From Silene conica (lineage: Eukaryota; Streptophyta; Magnoliopsida; Caryophyllales; Caryophyllaceae), in NCBI GenBank assembly GCA_029255685.2, contig CM055317.2, positions 18,484,501-18,548,500 of the forward strand: a stretch of DNA of 64,000 bases. Reading direction: 5' to 3'. The notes beneath the pieces were generated by a model that had not been told where the DNA came from, did not search any database, and saw nothing but the letters and a program-made list of their open reading frames with translations. The position numbers and the translations under genes were made by a program. Of this stretch, positions 23,341-36,184 are shown piece after piece. How positions within the stretch are numbered: the stretch's first letter is position 1; each line of letters starts with the position of its first letter.

Positions 23341-23616
23341 ACTATACATGATTAAAATAATTAGTGAAAATTGATAAACGCTACCTACTTAAGTTTTCTT
23401 TTTAACAATCACTACCTACATAAGAAAAGTTTCATAATCATTACCACAATACTATCTCCGATAACAATATCACTGATTTTTGCATTTTCCGTCCAATTAA
23501 TAATATAGTGACCAGATTGCCTTTGGCTTAACATAATTCTTTAGCTTCTCATATTCACACATTAATGTCGATCACTCTCTATGTCCAACAATACCCCTAA
23601 AAATCTCTCATCATTA

Positions 23617-25197
23617 TCATTATATATATAAAACAATCTTGTATTTCTGCCTATGTGGCACAATGTGGTGCAAGAATGAGGGTATTCAAGTTGTCTCATT
23701 CAACCTCAGAAATTATGTTTTGTTTTTGTCAATCATACAAAATCGTGCTGGCCATGTCTCCACATCAGCAAACTATAACAAATAAAAAACTGAAATTAAT
23801 TATACAACCACCTAATTAACCGTGTTAATTAATATAACCGTGTTAATTAATATGGGTATCAATTCTCAAAACCAAGTAAAAATCTGAAATTAATTATACA
23901 ACCACCTAATTAACCGTGTTAATTAATATAACCATGTTAATTAATATGGGTACCAATTTACAAACCAAATAAAAAACTGAAATTAATTATACAACCACCT
24001 AATTAACCGTGTGCAATTAATATCAGTAACAATTCTCCAAATTAAATAAAAAACTGAAATTAATTATACAACCACATAATTAACCGTGTTAATTAATAAC
24101 CGTGTCAATTAATATGAGTATCAATTCTCAAAATTAAATAAAAAACTGAAATTAATTATACGACCACCTAATCAGCCATGTTAATTAATATAATCGTGTT
24201 AATTAATATGAGTACCAATTCTCAAAAACCAAATAAAAAAACAGAAATTAATTATACAACCACCTAATTAACCGTGTTAATTAATATGAGTAGCAATTTT
24301 CAAAACCAAATAAAAAACTAAAATTAATTTCACAACCACCTAATTAACCGTGTTAATTAATATGGATATCAATTCTCAACACCTAATAAAAAACCTAATT
24401 ACAAAATATCAATAACAACTAATCATCAATTTGTGGAACCAACCACCTTATCCAAAAAACCGACCAAGGGAATTCTTCCAATTTATTTCACTCTTCCATA
24501 AAGTTCTATTTTCAATTAAAAATAATAATTAATTAATTATACTTATTTAATGAAAAAGTAGGATAATGAATTGTGGGATCCATTTAAGAACTTTATTTAA
24601 AGATCATCTATTGTAAACAAAAGTTCTTAAATATTAAAACTAGTGAAAAATGACATGGCATAAGAAGAATTTTATATAAAGTTCTTCCATTGTTATTGCT
24701 CAGAATCCATTTCACTTCCTTTTCACTCATCGTCCATCTTTCAACCTGTAAAACAATTTCTAAAAAAATGTTCAATATTCTCAACAAATTCTTTTCAATT
24801 TCACAAATAACAATGGCAAATCATGTAACGTTGAATTATACTCAATAATTGATTAAAGTCGGGTTCTAATAATTTTGTTTTATTCCAGAATAACGTATTT
24901 TGGTTACTTAATTTTAATTATTTAATTAATTTTTAAATCATAAGTATTTATTAAATCATTTATTTCAGTTATTTAGCTAAAACCTCCTTTATTAAAAGCC
25001 ATAACTTCTCATTTTTTAATTATATATGTCAAACGGTTCTTATATATCTTATTATATATAAAGTTTTTTATTTATTTTTATTAAAAAATTTACCTATACA
25101 CCACTTCGGTTATTAATATATTTAACAACTTAATTGTTCCTTCTCTATAAAAATTAAAATTGAACAATCCCGTGAATTTTCACGGGTGTTACACTAG
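23617..25197 (+). mobile_element. Non-autonomous Helitron, 1,581 bp
   Basis: The 5' end reads TC followed by a TA-rich stretch; the 3' end has the hairpin CCCGTGAATTTTCACGGG about 9 bases before CTAG, and the element lies between A and T. These are the Helitron rules. The interior has no Rep/helicase gene. A tandem array fills 23,785-24,400. Confidence 0.8.
23785..24400. repeat. Tandem array of about 95-bp units in the Helitron
   Basis: About seven units begin ctgaaattaattatacaacc, continue acctaattaaccgtgttaat, and end gtatcaattctcaaaacca. Some units double the middle part. Differences between units are moderate. Confidence 0.85.
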
Positions 25198-25808
25198 TTT
25201 ACTTTCAATACTCTACCAAATTCATTTAATATTTCTTTCCTGCGGAGTTTTTCATCAAACCCAGGTACAACACTTCTATTCGTCTATTTAAATTAGGGTT
25301 ATTCGGTTATTGTTATTGATTTCTTGTTTTATTGTTAATTACATTAATTTTCTCATGTTTTATTCTCTAGTCCATGACTTAGTAACAGCGGGTGAGACAC
25401 GACAATGACACTTCAAATTAGGGAGCCTATCACCTTCCATTTCTTGTTTTACAAAAGATGAATTATTAACAAGATTTACCAAGAATTGTAAGAGGTAGAT
25501 GAAAATAATTGGAAATAAAAAGAATTGATAAAATAGATGTAGATGAACATATACCTTAGCAAGGAAAAAATAATAGAGGAGATGAAGAAAATTTGTGCAG
25601 GGGATGAGTGAAGAAAAAAATAATAAAGGGGAAGCAAGAGAGAATAAAGAATAAGAGGAGTGTAATTGCAGATTTGGAGGGATGGGTTTAATTGCCAGGG
25701 GAGGGGTAGTTTAGGGATAAAAACATGGTTTTTTGGGAAACAATTGAATTTATCGTCTTAATGAGGTTTTTCGGCCAAAAGTCAGTGATTTTGTTATTGG
25801 AGATAGTA

Positions 25809-25883
25809 CTAGTTTTAAACCCGTGAAATTCACGGGTGATTTTAAAATTTAAAAATCAAAATATTTGAATCATATATATATAT
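25809..25883 (-). mobile_element. Helitron 3' end on the minus strand
   Basis: Read on the minus strand the sequence has the palindrome CCCGTGAATTTCACGGG followed by CTAG, with T next, as at a Helitron 3' end. The other end was not found; the element is either cut short near the TA repeat at about 25,872 or extends across later insertions. Confidence 0.55.
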
Positions 25884-26722
25884 AGTCCACCTAAATTTTT
25901 GAGTCCATGAGTCCACCTAAAGTATCACTAGTTGTATTAAAAACTATCACGTTTTTTTTACACTAGAAAGTCTACAATATCATAACCTTTTCAATACAAT
26001 ATCACAGGAAACAATATCGCGCACTATATAAAACAATATCACGAAATTTTTTCCAGAACTTTTTTTTTCCAAAATTTTTTTTTTTCCAAATTTTTTTGTT
26101 TCAAATTTTTTTCTCGAAATTTTTTCCGAAATATTTTTGTCTCGATTTTTTTTTTCAGATTTTTTTTTTGGTGATATTATTTTAAAGAACCGGTGATATT
26201 GTATTGAGTAACTTGTGATATTGTAATGGAAAAAAAATTTAAAAAAAATTTCGAGAAAAAACGTTTTTTGTTAAACAATATCACGCACTATATTAAACAA
26301 TATCACGAAATTTTTTCAAGAACATTTTTTCCCGGAAATTTTTTTTTCAAATTTTTTTTTTTCAATTTTTCTTCTCCAATTTTTTTCTGAAATATTTTTT
26401 TTCTCGAATTTTTTTTTGTGATATTATTTTGAAGAATCGGTGATATTGTATTGAGTAACTTGTGATATTGTAATGAAAAAAAATTCAAGAAAAAAAAAAC
26501 TTCGAGAAAAAACGCCTTTTTATTTAAAAAAAAAGTGTTTGTTTTAAAAAAAGTGCATACTGAAAAAGAGAATTTTTTTAATAAAGAAAATGTCATTTTA
26601 AAAAAAAAGGCAAAAAAAAGGAAAAAAAAAGTAATATTGAAAAAGAAAAAACAAAAAAAGGAAAAAAAATTGATATTGAAAAAACGTGAGACTTTTTTAT
26701 ATAACTTGTGAGTTGTGATATC

Positions 26723-27369
26723 TAGGGCTGAGCAAAAAATCCGATGATCCGAATTGATCCGACATCCAATCCGAATCTGATCCGAATTAATGGATATCTG
26801 ATCCGAAAAGTGGTTTGGTTTGGATACCCGTATCCGAAATATTTGGATATCGGATCAGATATGGATATCTGGCTAAAAAATTTGGATATCCGAAAGTTAT
26901 CAGATCGGATATCAAATATCGGATCGGATATCCGATATCCGTGTAATATCCGATCCGTATCCGAGATTTGATCCATAAATATTAAATAACACTAGCTAAT
27001 TTCATCTCCCTCAATAACCGTCATTCACAAAACCGTAAATAACCCTCGTCTACAAACTGTATATTTTAATTTCTTTTCATTAACAAAACAAATAATCAAC
27101 AATTCCACATTCACAAACCCACATTTTCATTTTTATTACGCTACTTTTCTTTTTTATTACAGTTTTGACAATATATAGTTACATTGATCGGATCTCGGAT
27201 ATCGGATAACTGATCCGAAATTTTCGGATAGTTTTGGATACTAAATTTCGGATATCCGAACATTTCGGATCAGATCATGGATACTAAAATTTTGGATTTT
27301 CGGATCGGATATCCGATCCTTATCCGAAGTAGGGTTTCGGATCGGATACCCGATCCATACTTTGCCCTA
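26723..27369. mobile_element. hAT-like MITE with GGATATC/ATCCGAT repeats
   Basis: Ends are TAGGGCTGAGC and, inverted, TAGGGCAAAGT. Both flanking zones are filled with short motifs around ggatatccgat in both orientations. The layout equals that of the TAGGGATGGCAA element at 33,298-33,876. A clean 8-bp TSD is not visible, although comparison with 30,299-30,320 shows roughly where the uninterrupted sequence lay. Confidence 0.65.
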
Positions 27370-27387
27370 GTCATTGTTAGACACTTA

Positions 27388-27703
27388 GGAGTCGTTTGGT
27401 TGATCAAGGAACTTAATTTACCTAGGAACTTTAATTTCATAGGAACTAAGTTCCAGCATCCAATTCGGGTGAATTCGACAAAGGTGTTTGGTTGCCCATG
27501 TAGGAATTAAATTCCATGGGAATTTCCAATGACCAAGGGAGGGGTAGGTAAGCCAATTCCTACATCATGTAGGCATTGGAAGTTCCTAGGAACTTCTAAT
27601 TCCTCCATTTTTCCACAAAATATGCCAACCAAACAAGACATATTTTTGTAAATCATGTGATTTTGCAATTCATGTGTTTTTAAGGTGTCAACCAAACAAC
27701 CCC
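27388..27703. mobile_element. Tourist-like MITE, 316 bp
   Basis: Left TIR GGAGTCGTTTGGTTGA and right TIR, inverted, GGGGTTGTTTGGTTGA match at 14 of 16 bases. TTA stands on both sides (27,385-27,387 and 27,704-27,706). This is the PIF/Harbinger Tourist pattern. The related undisturbed sequence at about 30,310-30,325 supports an insertion here. Confidence 0.85.
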
Positions 27704-27751
27704 TTAGACTCATGGACTCAAATATTTAGGGTGGACTCATGTGACCCAACT

Positions 27752-29434
<1,683 letters not shown>

Positions 29435-29440
<6 letters not shown>

Positions 29441-29512
29441 GTAGCATAATTGGTAGCGTAAGTGGCTGTCAACCCAAAGGTTTGGGGTTCGAGCCCCCCT
29501 TACATCGATATT
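29435..29512 (+). other. tRNA-like sequence (Pol III box A and B), probably a tRNA pseudogene or SINE head
   Basis: Box A (TAGCATAATTGG) and box B (GGTTCGAGCCC) occur at tRNA spacing, and ctgtcaa sits where an anticodon loop would be. The overall order resembles a tRNA-Asn or tRNA-Asp gene. The acceptor stem does not pair, and only two or so pairs of the anticodon stem form, so a functional tRNA is unlikely. Confidence 0.45.
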
Positions 29513-29570
29513 TCATTTATTGTGTGAAATTTCTGATTTCTTTCATTATTACTCAATACTCAAATATATA

Positions 29571-30350
29571 TGAGTCCATTTAAAATATCACGAAATTTTT
29601 CCCAAAACTTTTTTTCCTGGAATTTTATTTTCAATTTTTTTTCCGAAATTTTTTTTTCTCGATTTTTTTTTCAGGGTTTTTTTTATTTTTTTGTGTGATA
29701 TTATTTTGAAGAACCGGTGATATTATATTAAGCAACTTGTGATATTGTAATGAAAAAAAATCGAAAAAAGAAATTGGAGGAAAAAAAAATCAGAAAATAT
29801 TAAAAAATATCACGCACTATATAAAACAATATCACAACCTTTTTAATACAATATCACAGGAAACAATATCACGCACTATATAAAACAATATCACAAAATT
29901 TTTTACAGAACCTTTTTCCCGAGATTTTTTTTCCAAAATTTCTTTTTTCAATTTTTTTTCTCGAATTTTTTTAATTTCCGAAATATTATTTTTCTCGATT
30001 TTTTTTTTCAGATTTTTTTTTGTGATATTATTTTGAAGAACCGCTGATATTGTATTGAGTAACTTATGATATTGTAATGAAAAAAAAACTAAAAAAAAAT
30101 CGAGAAAAAACGCCTTTTTATTAAAACAAACGTATTTCTTTTAAAAAAGTGCATAATGAAAAAGGGATTTTTTTTAATAAAGAAAATGTCATTTTAAAAG
30201 AAAAGGCAAAAAAGGGAAAAAAAATAATACTGAAAAAGAAAAAACCAAAAAAGAAAAAAATTTTGATATTGAAAAAACGTGATATTTTTTTATATAACTT
30301 GTGATATCATTGTTAGATTCATGGACTCAAATATTTAGGATAGACTCATG
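29571..30350. mobile_element. TIR element B, related to element A
   Basis: The left end tgagtccatttaaaatatca and the right end (30,313-30,350, ttcatggactcaaatattta) are inverted relative to each other and match the ends of element A. The interior (T-runs, A-runs, gaaccggtgatattatatt-like segments) is a close copy of parts of element A without its nested MITEs. Confidence 0.6.
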
Positions 30351-30367
30351 TGATCCCAATTATATAT

Positions 30368-32221
30368 GAGGCCGGATCACGTGAGGCCGCCTATTACGGT
30401 GAGGCCGCCGAACCCTTACTATGTTGCACATGATTTTCAATGTTCATTGGACTAATTTCAATGGGATGAAAATTATGGGTCATTGATAACAATTCATTTA
30501 GCCCAAATATTTTCTCTATCTAAAAAAATTATCCATTTTACTCTTTTTCTTATTTCGTGAAACTTGGACTTAAAATATTTGTTAGTCACGAAATGTTTAA
30601 TTTCTTATTTCGTGAATCTTGGACCTTAGTTTGTGAAACCGGAACCTTATTTCGTGAAACTTGGACTTAAAATATTTGTTGCGCACAAAATATATAATTT
30701 TTTATTTCGTGAATCTTGGACCTTAATTTGTGAAACCGGGACCTTATTTTGTGAAACTTGGATTTAAAATGTTTGTTTACTCACGAATTGTTTAATTTCT
30801 TACTTCGTGAATTTTGGACCTTAATTTGTGAAACCGAAACCTTATTTCGTGAAACTGGGATTTAAAATGTTTGTTTACTCACGAATTGTTTAATTTCTTA
30901 TTTCGTGAATTTTGGACCTTAATTTGTGAAACCGGAACCTTATTTCGTGAAACTTGAACTTAAAAAGTTTGTTTAATCACTAAATTTTTAATTTTTTATT
31001 TCGTAAATCTTGGACCTTAATTTGTGAAACCGGAACCTTATTTCGTGAAACTTGAACTTAAAATATTTGTTGCGCACAAAATATATAGTTTTTTATTTCG
31101 TGAATCTTGGACCTTAATTTGTGAAACCGGGACCTTATTTCGTGAAACTTGTACTTAAAATGTTTGTTTACTCACGAAATTTTTAATTTTTTATTTCGTA
31201 AATCTTGGACCTTAATTTGTGAAACCGGAACCTTATTTCGTGAAACTTGGATTTAAAGTGTTTGCTTACTCACGAATTGTTTAATTTCTTACTTCGTGAA
31301 TTTTGGACCTTAATTTGTGAAACCGGAACCTTATTTCGTGAAACTTGGACTTAAAAAGTTTCTTTAATCACGAAATGTATAATATCTTATTTCGTGAATC
31401 TTGGACCTTAATTTGTGAAACCGAGACCTTATTTCGTGAAACTTGGACTTAAAATGTTTGTTTACTCACAATATGTATAATTAATGCGTTAATAAAATCT
31501 TTGATTATTGCAATTAAGGTACACGTAACAATGTAACATGATTTGATACATCCTAATTCAATATTCCATGTACACCGCCTTCAAATTGTATTTCATACAA
31601 AAATAGGAGTTGAAATATATAGTAGTAATATATTACAAGTAATATACGAAGTTTACAATGTTGATTTCTAGTCATTTACGTACTAATTATAAGCACTCGC
31701 CAAGCTTGTTCGTATAATGAACAATGAGTCATGACAAAAAACAAAGATCACCGATTATTTGGAACTTGGACAAATTTCCATTAATTTTGAATCAATTAAT
31801 TTTTACCTCACGGTCGACACAATCAATCTCCACGACCTCCTGCACACCGGCGAAATCGACGATAACTCATCTCTATTATCAATACCAGAGAGCTCCGACT
31901 CAATCAGGTTGCAATAATTTCTGAGAAATTATACAACTGATTACTAGTAGTGCTGAAATTGACATAAATGGCATCGCGTGGAGAAGACAGATGGAAAGTT
32001 TAGGTGACAGTTTAGAATGTCGTATAATGCGAATTTGGAACCATGTGACGGCTGAGTTGAATGATGGTAAAATTAAATCCAGATTTTAATATAAAAATCA
32101 ATGAATATGGCTAACTCTTCTTTTTCATTTATGTGTTTAATCTCAGCCATTTATAGTTTCTAATCCAGTGGTTTAGAATTGGTTCAGCTACCTCATCCTA
32201 AGGAGGGTGCCTCACGTGATT

Positions 32222-32223
<2 letters not shown>
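30368..32223. mobile_element. Non-autonomous TIR element, 1.86 kb, sister of the 16-kb element
   Basis: The left end GAGGCCGGATCACGTGAGGC is nearly identical over about 48 bp to the inverted right end of the 16-kb element. Its right end (inverted: GAATCACGTGAGGCACCC, later ccaattctaaacc) matches the left end of that element. So the two belong to one family and lie in opposite orientation. It lies between a short TATATAT and an (AT)n of about 40 bp. The left half is filled with an array of a 98-bp unit with GTGAAAC cores. No ORF is recognisable. Confidence 0.8.
30535..31475. repeat. 98-bp tandem array with GTGAAAC cores
   Basis: About nine to ten units of roughly 98 bp are present, each with ttatttcgtgaatcttggac, cttaatttgtgaaaccggaac and cttatttcgtgaaacttgg. 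Each unit holds two to four gtgaa(a/t)c cores, the same core as in the arrays of the neighbouring 16-kb element. Confidence 0.9.

Positions 32224-32264
<41 letters not shown>
32224..32264. repeat. (AT)n tract between the two sister elements
   Basis: About 20 TA repeats lie exactly between the ends of the 1.86-kb and the 16-kb element. A TA tract of about 90 bp also flanks the other end of the 16-kb element. Confidence 0.97.
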
Positions 32265-32267
<3 letters not shown>

Positions 32268-32399
32268 GTGAGGCCGCTCTCTTAGCGTGAGGCTGCCGGA
32301 CCATTCTAAACCGTTAGATCTAAAAACCATGGGCGGCCCAGATTGTGCCACGTGTCCATATATATATTAAACAAAAAAAAAGAAACTGACCTTTCATTC

Positions 32400-32556
32400 A
32401 TTCTTTCTTTCTCACTCTCTCAACGTCTTTTCAAATTATTCTTTCTCACACTCTCTCTCGCTCTCTCGCTTTCTCACTCTCTCACTCTCTCTCGCTCGCG
32501 GTAACCGTTTGATCTTCTCCCCGGAATCATCAACAACCTGCAATATCATCTTCTTC
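32400..32556 (+). promoter_or_regulatory. CT-rich leader, probable non-coding first exon of the F-box-like gene
   Basis: A dense CTCTCT pyrimidine stretch, typical of plant 5' UTRs, ends at a good splice donor (GTATGT at 32,557). A matching acceptor (GCTTGTAG) precedes the first F-box-like ORF at 34,375. The segment from about 32,530 to 32,720 is repeated at about 32,820-33,065, including the donor. Splicing is inferred, not shown. Confidence 0.4.
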
Positions 32557-33065
32557 GTATGTTCTTCGTATTTTCGTTTGTTATTTGTTACATTTTTGTT
32601 CTTTAATTAGTTTAATTACTTATTTTTGCTCTTTATTTTGTATTTTTTTTGCTATTTTTCTGCTGGATTATCATTAGTTGAGTGTTTATTGTTTGAGAGT
32701 GTTTTTGATTATTTTAGTACGTTATAATGTGATTTGTTTGTCGTTCTTTGGATGTGTGGTTTATTTTCGAAGATTTGAGGCGAAATAAGCAAGCATTGTC
32801 GTTCTTCGAAGTTTTTAACATCAACAACCTCCATTATCATCTTCTTCGTATGTTCTTCGTATTTTCGTATGTTATTTGTTACATTTTTTTTTCTTAAATT
32901 AGTTTAATTACTTATTTTTGCTCTTTATTTTGTTTTTGTTTTGCTATTTTCTGCTGGATTATCATTAGTTGAGTGTTTATTGTTATTTTTCATTGTTAGT
33001 GATACCTAGGGCTGTGATGAAAATATCTAGGTTCTGAGAGTGTTTTTTGATTATTTTAGTACGTT
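32525..33065. repeat. Direct duplication inside the 16-kb element
   Basis: catcaacaacct, ttcttcgtatgttcttcgta, gtttaattacttatttttgc and ctggattatcattagttgag recur in the same order about 290 bp apart. The right copy carries a short insertion (gtgatacctagggc region). Confidence 0.85.
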
Positions 33066-33069
33066 TCAG

Positions 33070-34345
33070 AATACGAATCCAGTTTCACAAGTTAAGCTTC
33101 TAGTTTCACAAGTTAAGCTTCTAGTTTCACAAGTTAAGAATTCAAAAAAACAGGCTGATTTTTCAACAGGTTTCACAATATAGCCAACTAGTTTCAGAAA
33201 ATAAGCATGTAGTTTCACTTCATAAACTTCTTGTTTCACAAGTTAAGAACTCAAAAAATCAGGATATTTTATTAACAGGTTTCACAATATAGCCAACTAG
33301 GGATGGCAACGGGCCGGATCTGGACCGGGTCCAGTAGGATCCAGATCCAGATCCGCATTGTATACCCTGGATCCAGATCCGATCCAGATCCAACGGGTCC
33401 AAATATGTGAGATCCAGATCCGGATCCAACGGATCCGGGTCGGATCCGGGTCCGTTGCGGGTCCAAGTTTCTAACCCCCACATTATAAAAAAACAAAAAA
33501 AAACTCATGCGTCATAACACTATTGATATCCATTTTTCGAAATACAATAAAAAGGAGAAGTAGCTAGTAGCGTGACAATTATTTTCAACCAAATATTACA
33601 AGTAATAATTATTATGACAAAGTAATCCAAACACAACTCAAGAAATAAAATAATTAAGACGTAAAACTTCATATTTTTACTTTGAAAACGGGTCCAGAAA
33701 CGGATCTGGATCCTTCAGGGTCTGCGTAGGAGGATCCAGATCCAGATCCGTTTTAAAAGTAGTGGATCCAGATCCGACCCGGATCCAACGGGTCTGAAAA
33801 AATAGGATCCAGATCCGATCCATCAGGGTCGGGTCCTACGGATCTGGACCGGATCCAGGATCCATTGCCATCCCTATAGCCAACTAGTTTCACAAAATAA
33901 GCATGTAGTTTCACTTCATAAACTTTCTTGTTTCACAAGTTAAGAATTCAAAAAAAAAACAGGCTGATTTTTCAACAGGTTTCACAATATAGCCAACTAG
34001 TTTCACAAAATAAGCATGTAGTTTCACTTCATAATATTCTAGTTTCACAAGTTAATAATTAAAAAAAACAGGCTGATTTTTCAACAGGTTTCACAATATA
34101 GCCAACTAGTTTCACAAAATAAGCATGTAGTTTCACTTCATAAGCTTCTAGTTTCACAATATAACTCTTAGATTCACATAATAAGTTTCTTTCAGTTTTA
34201 AGTTTATTTTCTATTATTTTCAGTTTAAAGTTCTTTTTCTGATTCTGTGATTCTCAGTCATTATTATGTGAAACTAGAAGCTTAGGTTGTGAAACTAAGC
34301 CTTTTATTATGTGAAATCTAAGAGTCTGTGTTTCACAATGTATGG
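33070..34345. repeat. GTTTCAC-core array, left block
   Basis: Units of about 20-22 bp, such as gtttcacaagttaagcttcta, are repeated. They also form a higher-order unit of roughly 130 bp (aacaggtttcacaatatagcc ... aagttaagaattcaaaaaa). The hAT MITE at 33,298-33,876 splits it. The same higher-order unit recurs at 45,565-45,990. Confidence 0.9.
33298..33876. mobile_element. hAT MITE, 579 bp, with GATCCAGATCC repeats
   Basis: Ends are TAGGGATGGCAACGG and, inverted, TAGGGATGGCAATGG, with a perfect 8-bp duplication TAGCCAAC (33,290-33,297 and 33,877-33,884). The subterminal zones are packed with gatccagatcc and its inverse. It is nested in the GTTTCAC array, so it is younger than that part of the array. 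A left-end fragment of the same family lies at 59,842. Confidence 0.92.
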
Positions 34346-34414
34346 TTTTTGATTCTATTTTGTAATGCTTGTAGGTTACTTTGTGGTGTTAAACTTAATT
34401 ACCTTTGGTCAAAT

Positions 34415-35044
34415 ATGGAAAACTGGTGCAAGGGGTGGGTAGTGAATCTTCACGCAGAAGATAAAGCAGAATATGTCCAGAATTACATAACAGAAAAAAA
34501 AGAGGCCATGGCATTCTCATTTACTCCCTTACGGACTGTTGAGCTCACAAACAACTGTTATCAAACCCAACTGGCTGTTTTTAATAATCAAGATGTAATG
34601 AATAACATCTTCAAACAACTTAAGTGTAACCTAGATAAGGCAAACATGGCATTGGTCTGTCGGAACTGGTGTCAGCTTTTCCTCCTACACCCTAGTGCAC
34701 CTCTCATTCGAGTTGCGTATGGGATTTCTCTGCGTATCAATGATGTCAATGGTGTGAGAATAGTTCGTAGGGGTTCTAGAATCATTTATAAAAGATGCAA
34801 GTGCTTTATGACAAATGATCCGGGATCTAAATTACTCCTACATTGTGTGCAAAGTGAAAATCCTTACCAAAGTGAACACCTTAGAGATCTAACTGATGCT
34901 GAAATCGACCAAACACAAGAGTTGCTTGACATTTTAGATGTGCCATCTCCAGAACTTGACTTAGCAGTTGCTACTTCGACAGAGTTGATGACTCGGGCGA
35001 AATTATCTTGGTTTGATTTACCTTTCTTGCCATTCGATGTGTAG
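34415..35044 (+). CDS. F-box-like protein, copy 1 (209 aa), transposon cargo
   Basis: An intact ORF from ATG (34,415-34,417; the first residues MENWCKGWVV are shared with copy 2) to TAG. Around residues 60-95 it has an F-box-like helix series (NNQDVMNNIFKQLKCN, then ANMALVCRNWCQLF), including the LVCRxW signature of F-boxes, which normally bind SKP1 in SCF ubiquitin ligases. The remainder (VRIVRRGSRIIYKRCKCF) is basic and not recognised. An acceptor-like GCTTGTAG lies at 34,367-34,374, so an upstream leader exon is likely. It lies 1 kb from a tandem copy and upstream of the Ulp1-like gene. The F-box call rests on the motif only; SKP1 binding is not shown. Confidence 0.65.
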   Translation: MENWCKGWVVNLHAEDKAEYVQNYITEKKEAMAFSFTPLRTVELTNNCYQTQLAVFNNQDVMNNIFKQLKCNLDKANMALVCRNWCQLFLLHPSAPLIRVAYGISLRINDVNGVRIVRRGSRIIYKRCKCFMTNDPGSKLLLHCVQSENPYQSEHLRDLTDAEIDQTQELLDILDVPSPELDLAVATSTELMTRAKLSWFDLPFLPFDV

Positions 35045-35214
35045 CATAGCTGCTCAAGTTTGTATCACCTTTTTGCATCTTAGTGGCTGACCTAAATCTC
35101 TTTTTGTAGTGCTCTTCTGTAATTACATGTATCAAGCCAGCCTTTTTATGTAATTATCTAGCAATGTATGAATGATATTTTTAATTAATGAAGTTTCTTT
35201 TCGTTACGTTCTTA

Positions 35215-35370
35215 AGTTTCTTTTTCTTATTCTGTGAAACCAGGAGTTTATTCTGTGAAACTAGAATCTTTGCTTGTGAAACTAGAAGCTTAGGTTGTGA
35301 AACTAGAAGCTTAGCTTGTGAAACTAAGCCCTTATTATGTGAAATGTAATAGTCTGGGTTTCACAATGTA
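35215..35370. repeat. GTGAAAC array between the two F-box-like genes
   Basis: About seven units with the core tgtgaaactagaagctta lie between the shared 3' UTR-like sequence of copy 1 and the acceptor of copy 2. Here the core is mostly in the orientation GTGAAAC. Confidence 0.85.
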
Positions 35371-35396
35371 TGCTTGTAGGTTACCTCTGGTCAATT

Positions 35397-36020
35397 ATGG
35401 AAACATGGTGCAAGGGGTGGGTAGTGAATGTTCTTGCAGAGGATAAAGCATATTTTGTCCGGTATATAAGAGAAAAAAAAGAGGCTATGAAATTCTCATT
35501 TGCTCCCTTACGGACTGTTGAGGTCACTAATAATCGTTATCAACCCCAACTGGCTGTCTTCAACAATCAAGATGTAATGAATAGCATCTTCGAACGACTT
35601 AAGTGTAACCAAGATAAGGCAAACATGGCGTTGGTCTGTCGGAATTGGTCTCAGCTTTTCCTCATACACCCTAGTGCACCTGTCATTGCAGTTGTGTATG
35701 GGATTTCTCTGCATATTAATGATATCAATGGTGTGAGAATCATTCGTAGGGGTTATAGAATAATTTATAAAAGATGCAAGTGCTTTATGACTAATGATCC
35801 GGGGGCTAAATTACTCCTACATTTTCACCAAGGCTACAATCTTTTGCAAAGAGGACACCTTAGAGATCTCACTGGTGCTGAAAACCCAAAAGTGAAAGAG
35901 TTGATTGACAATTTACGTGTGCCAACTCCAAAACATGACATATCACTTGATACTGCAACACGCTTGCTGACTCGGACAACTTTATCATATTTAGATTTGT
36001 CTGTGTTGCTCGATATGTAG
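35397..36020 (+). CDS. F-box-like protein, copy 2 (207 aa), transposon cargo
   Basis: A tandem duplicate of the preceding gene with about 80% similar sequence and an uninterrupted frame. METWCKGWVVN matches the start of copy 1, so this ATG (35,397-35,399) is preferred over one 9 codons upstream that overlaps the presumed acceptor (AG at 35,378-35,379). The F-box-like block (NNQDVMNSIFERLKCN, ANMALVCRNWSQLF) is conserved, while the C-terminal third diverges more. The 3' flank (gtagtgctctcttgtaatta, cagcctttttgtgtaattac) is also duplicated, so the unit of duplication covers gene plus UTR, about 1 kb. Both frames staying open after divergence suggests selection. Confidence 0.65.
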   Translation: METWCKGWVVNVLAEDKAYFVRYIREKKEAMKFSFAPLRTVEVTNNRYQPQLAVFNNQDVMNSIFERLKCNQDKANMALVCRNWSQLFLIHPSAPVIAVVYGISLHINDINGVRIIRRGYRIIYKRCKCFMTNDPGAKLLLHFHQGYNLLQRGHLRDLTGAENPKVKELIDNLRVPTPKHDISLDTATRLLTRTTLSYLDLSVLLDM

Positions 36021-36184
36021 CACAGCTCCTCAACTTTTGTATCACTTTTTGCCGTGATAGTGGCTGGTCTAAATGTGCTCGGTTTTAGTGTTTTTGTAGT
36101 GCTCTCTTGTAATTACGTCTATCAAGGCAGCCTTTTTGTGTAATTACCTAGCTATGTATGAATGATATTTTTTAATGAATCAAG

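Larger units (their letters stand above)
23340..25808. mobile_element. TIR element interrupted by a Helitron
   Basis: The motif actatctccgataacaata near the left (from about 23,450) is inverted at the right (ggagatagta ending at 25,808) over about 32 bp with few changes. The left also carries ctacctac motifs like those of the 19,383 element. The Helitron at 23,617-25,197 sits inside it, and a second Helitron end starts exactly at its right limit (25,809). No gene is visible. The left limit is uncertain. Confidence 0.6.
25884..27738. mobile_element. TIR element A (ends AGTCCACCTAAATTTTTGAG), with two nested MITEs
   Basis: The left end agtccacctaaatttttgag matches the inverted right end (27,707-27,738, gactcatggactcaaatatt). 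The interior is dominated by T-runs, A-runs and acaatatcacg motifs, and parts are near copies of the element at 29,571-30,350. Within it are a hAT-like MITE (26,723-27,369) and a Tourist MITE (27,388-27,703). A segment of about 260 bp is doubled (about 26,030 and 26,290). It is non-coding. Confidence 0.6.

Noticed and set aside
31724-31924. 66-aa ORF in the 1.86-kb sister element
   Set aside because: No similarity to the genes of the large element and no motif; not supported as a gene.
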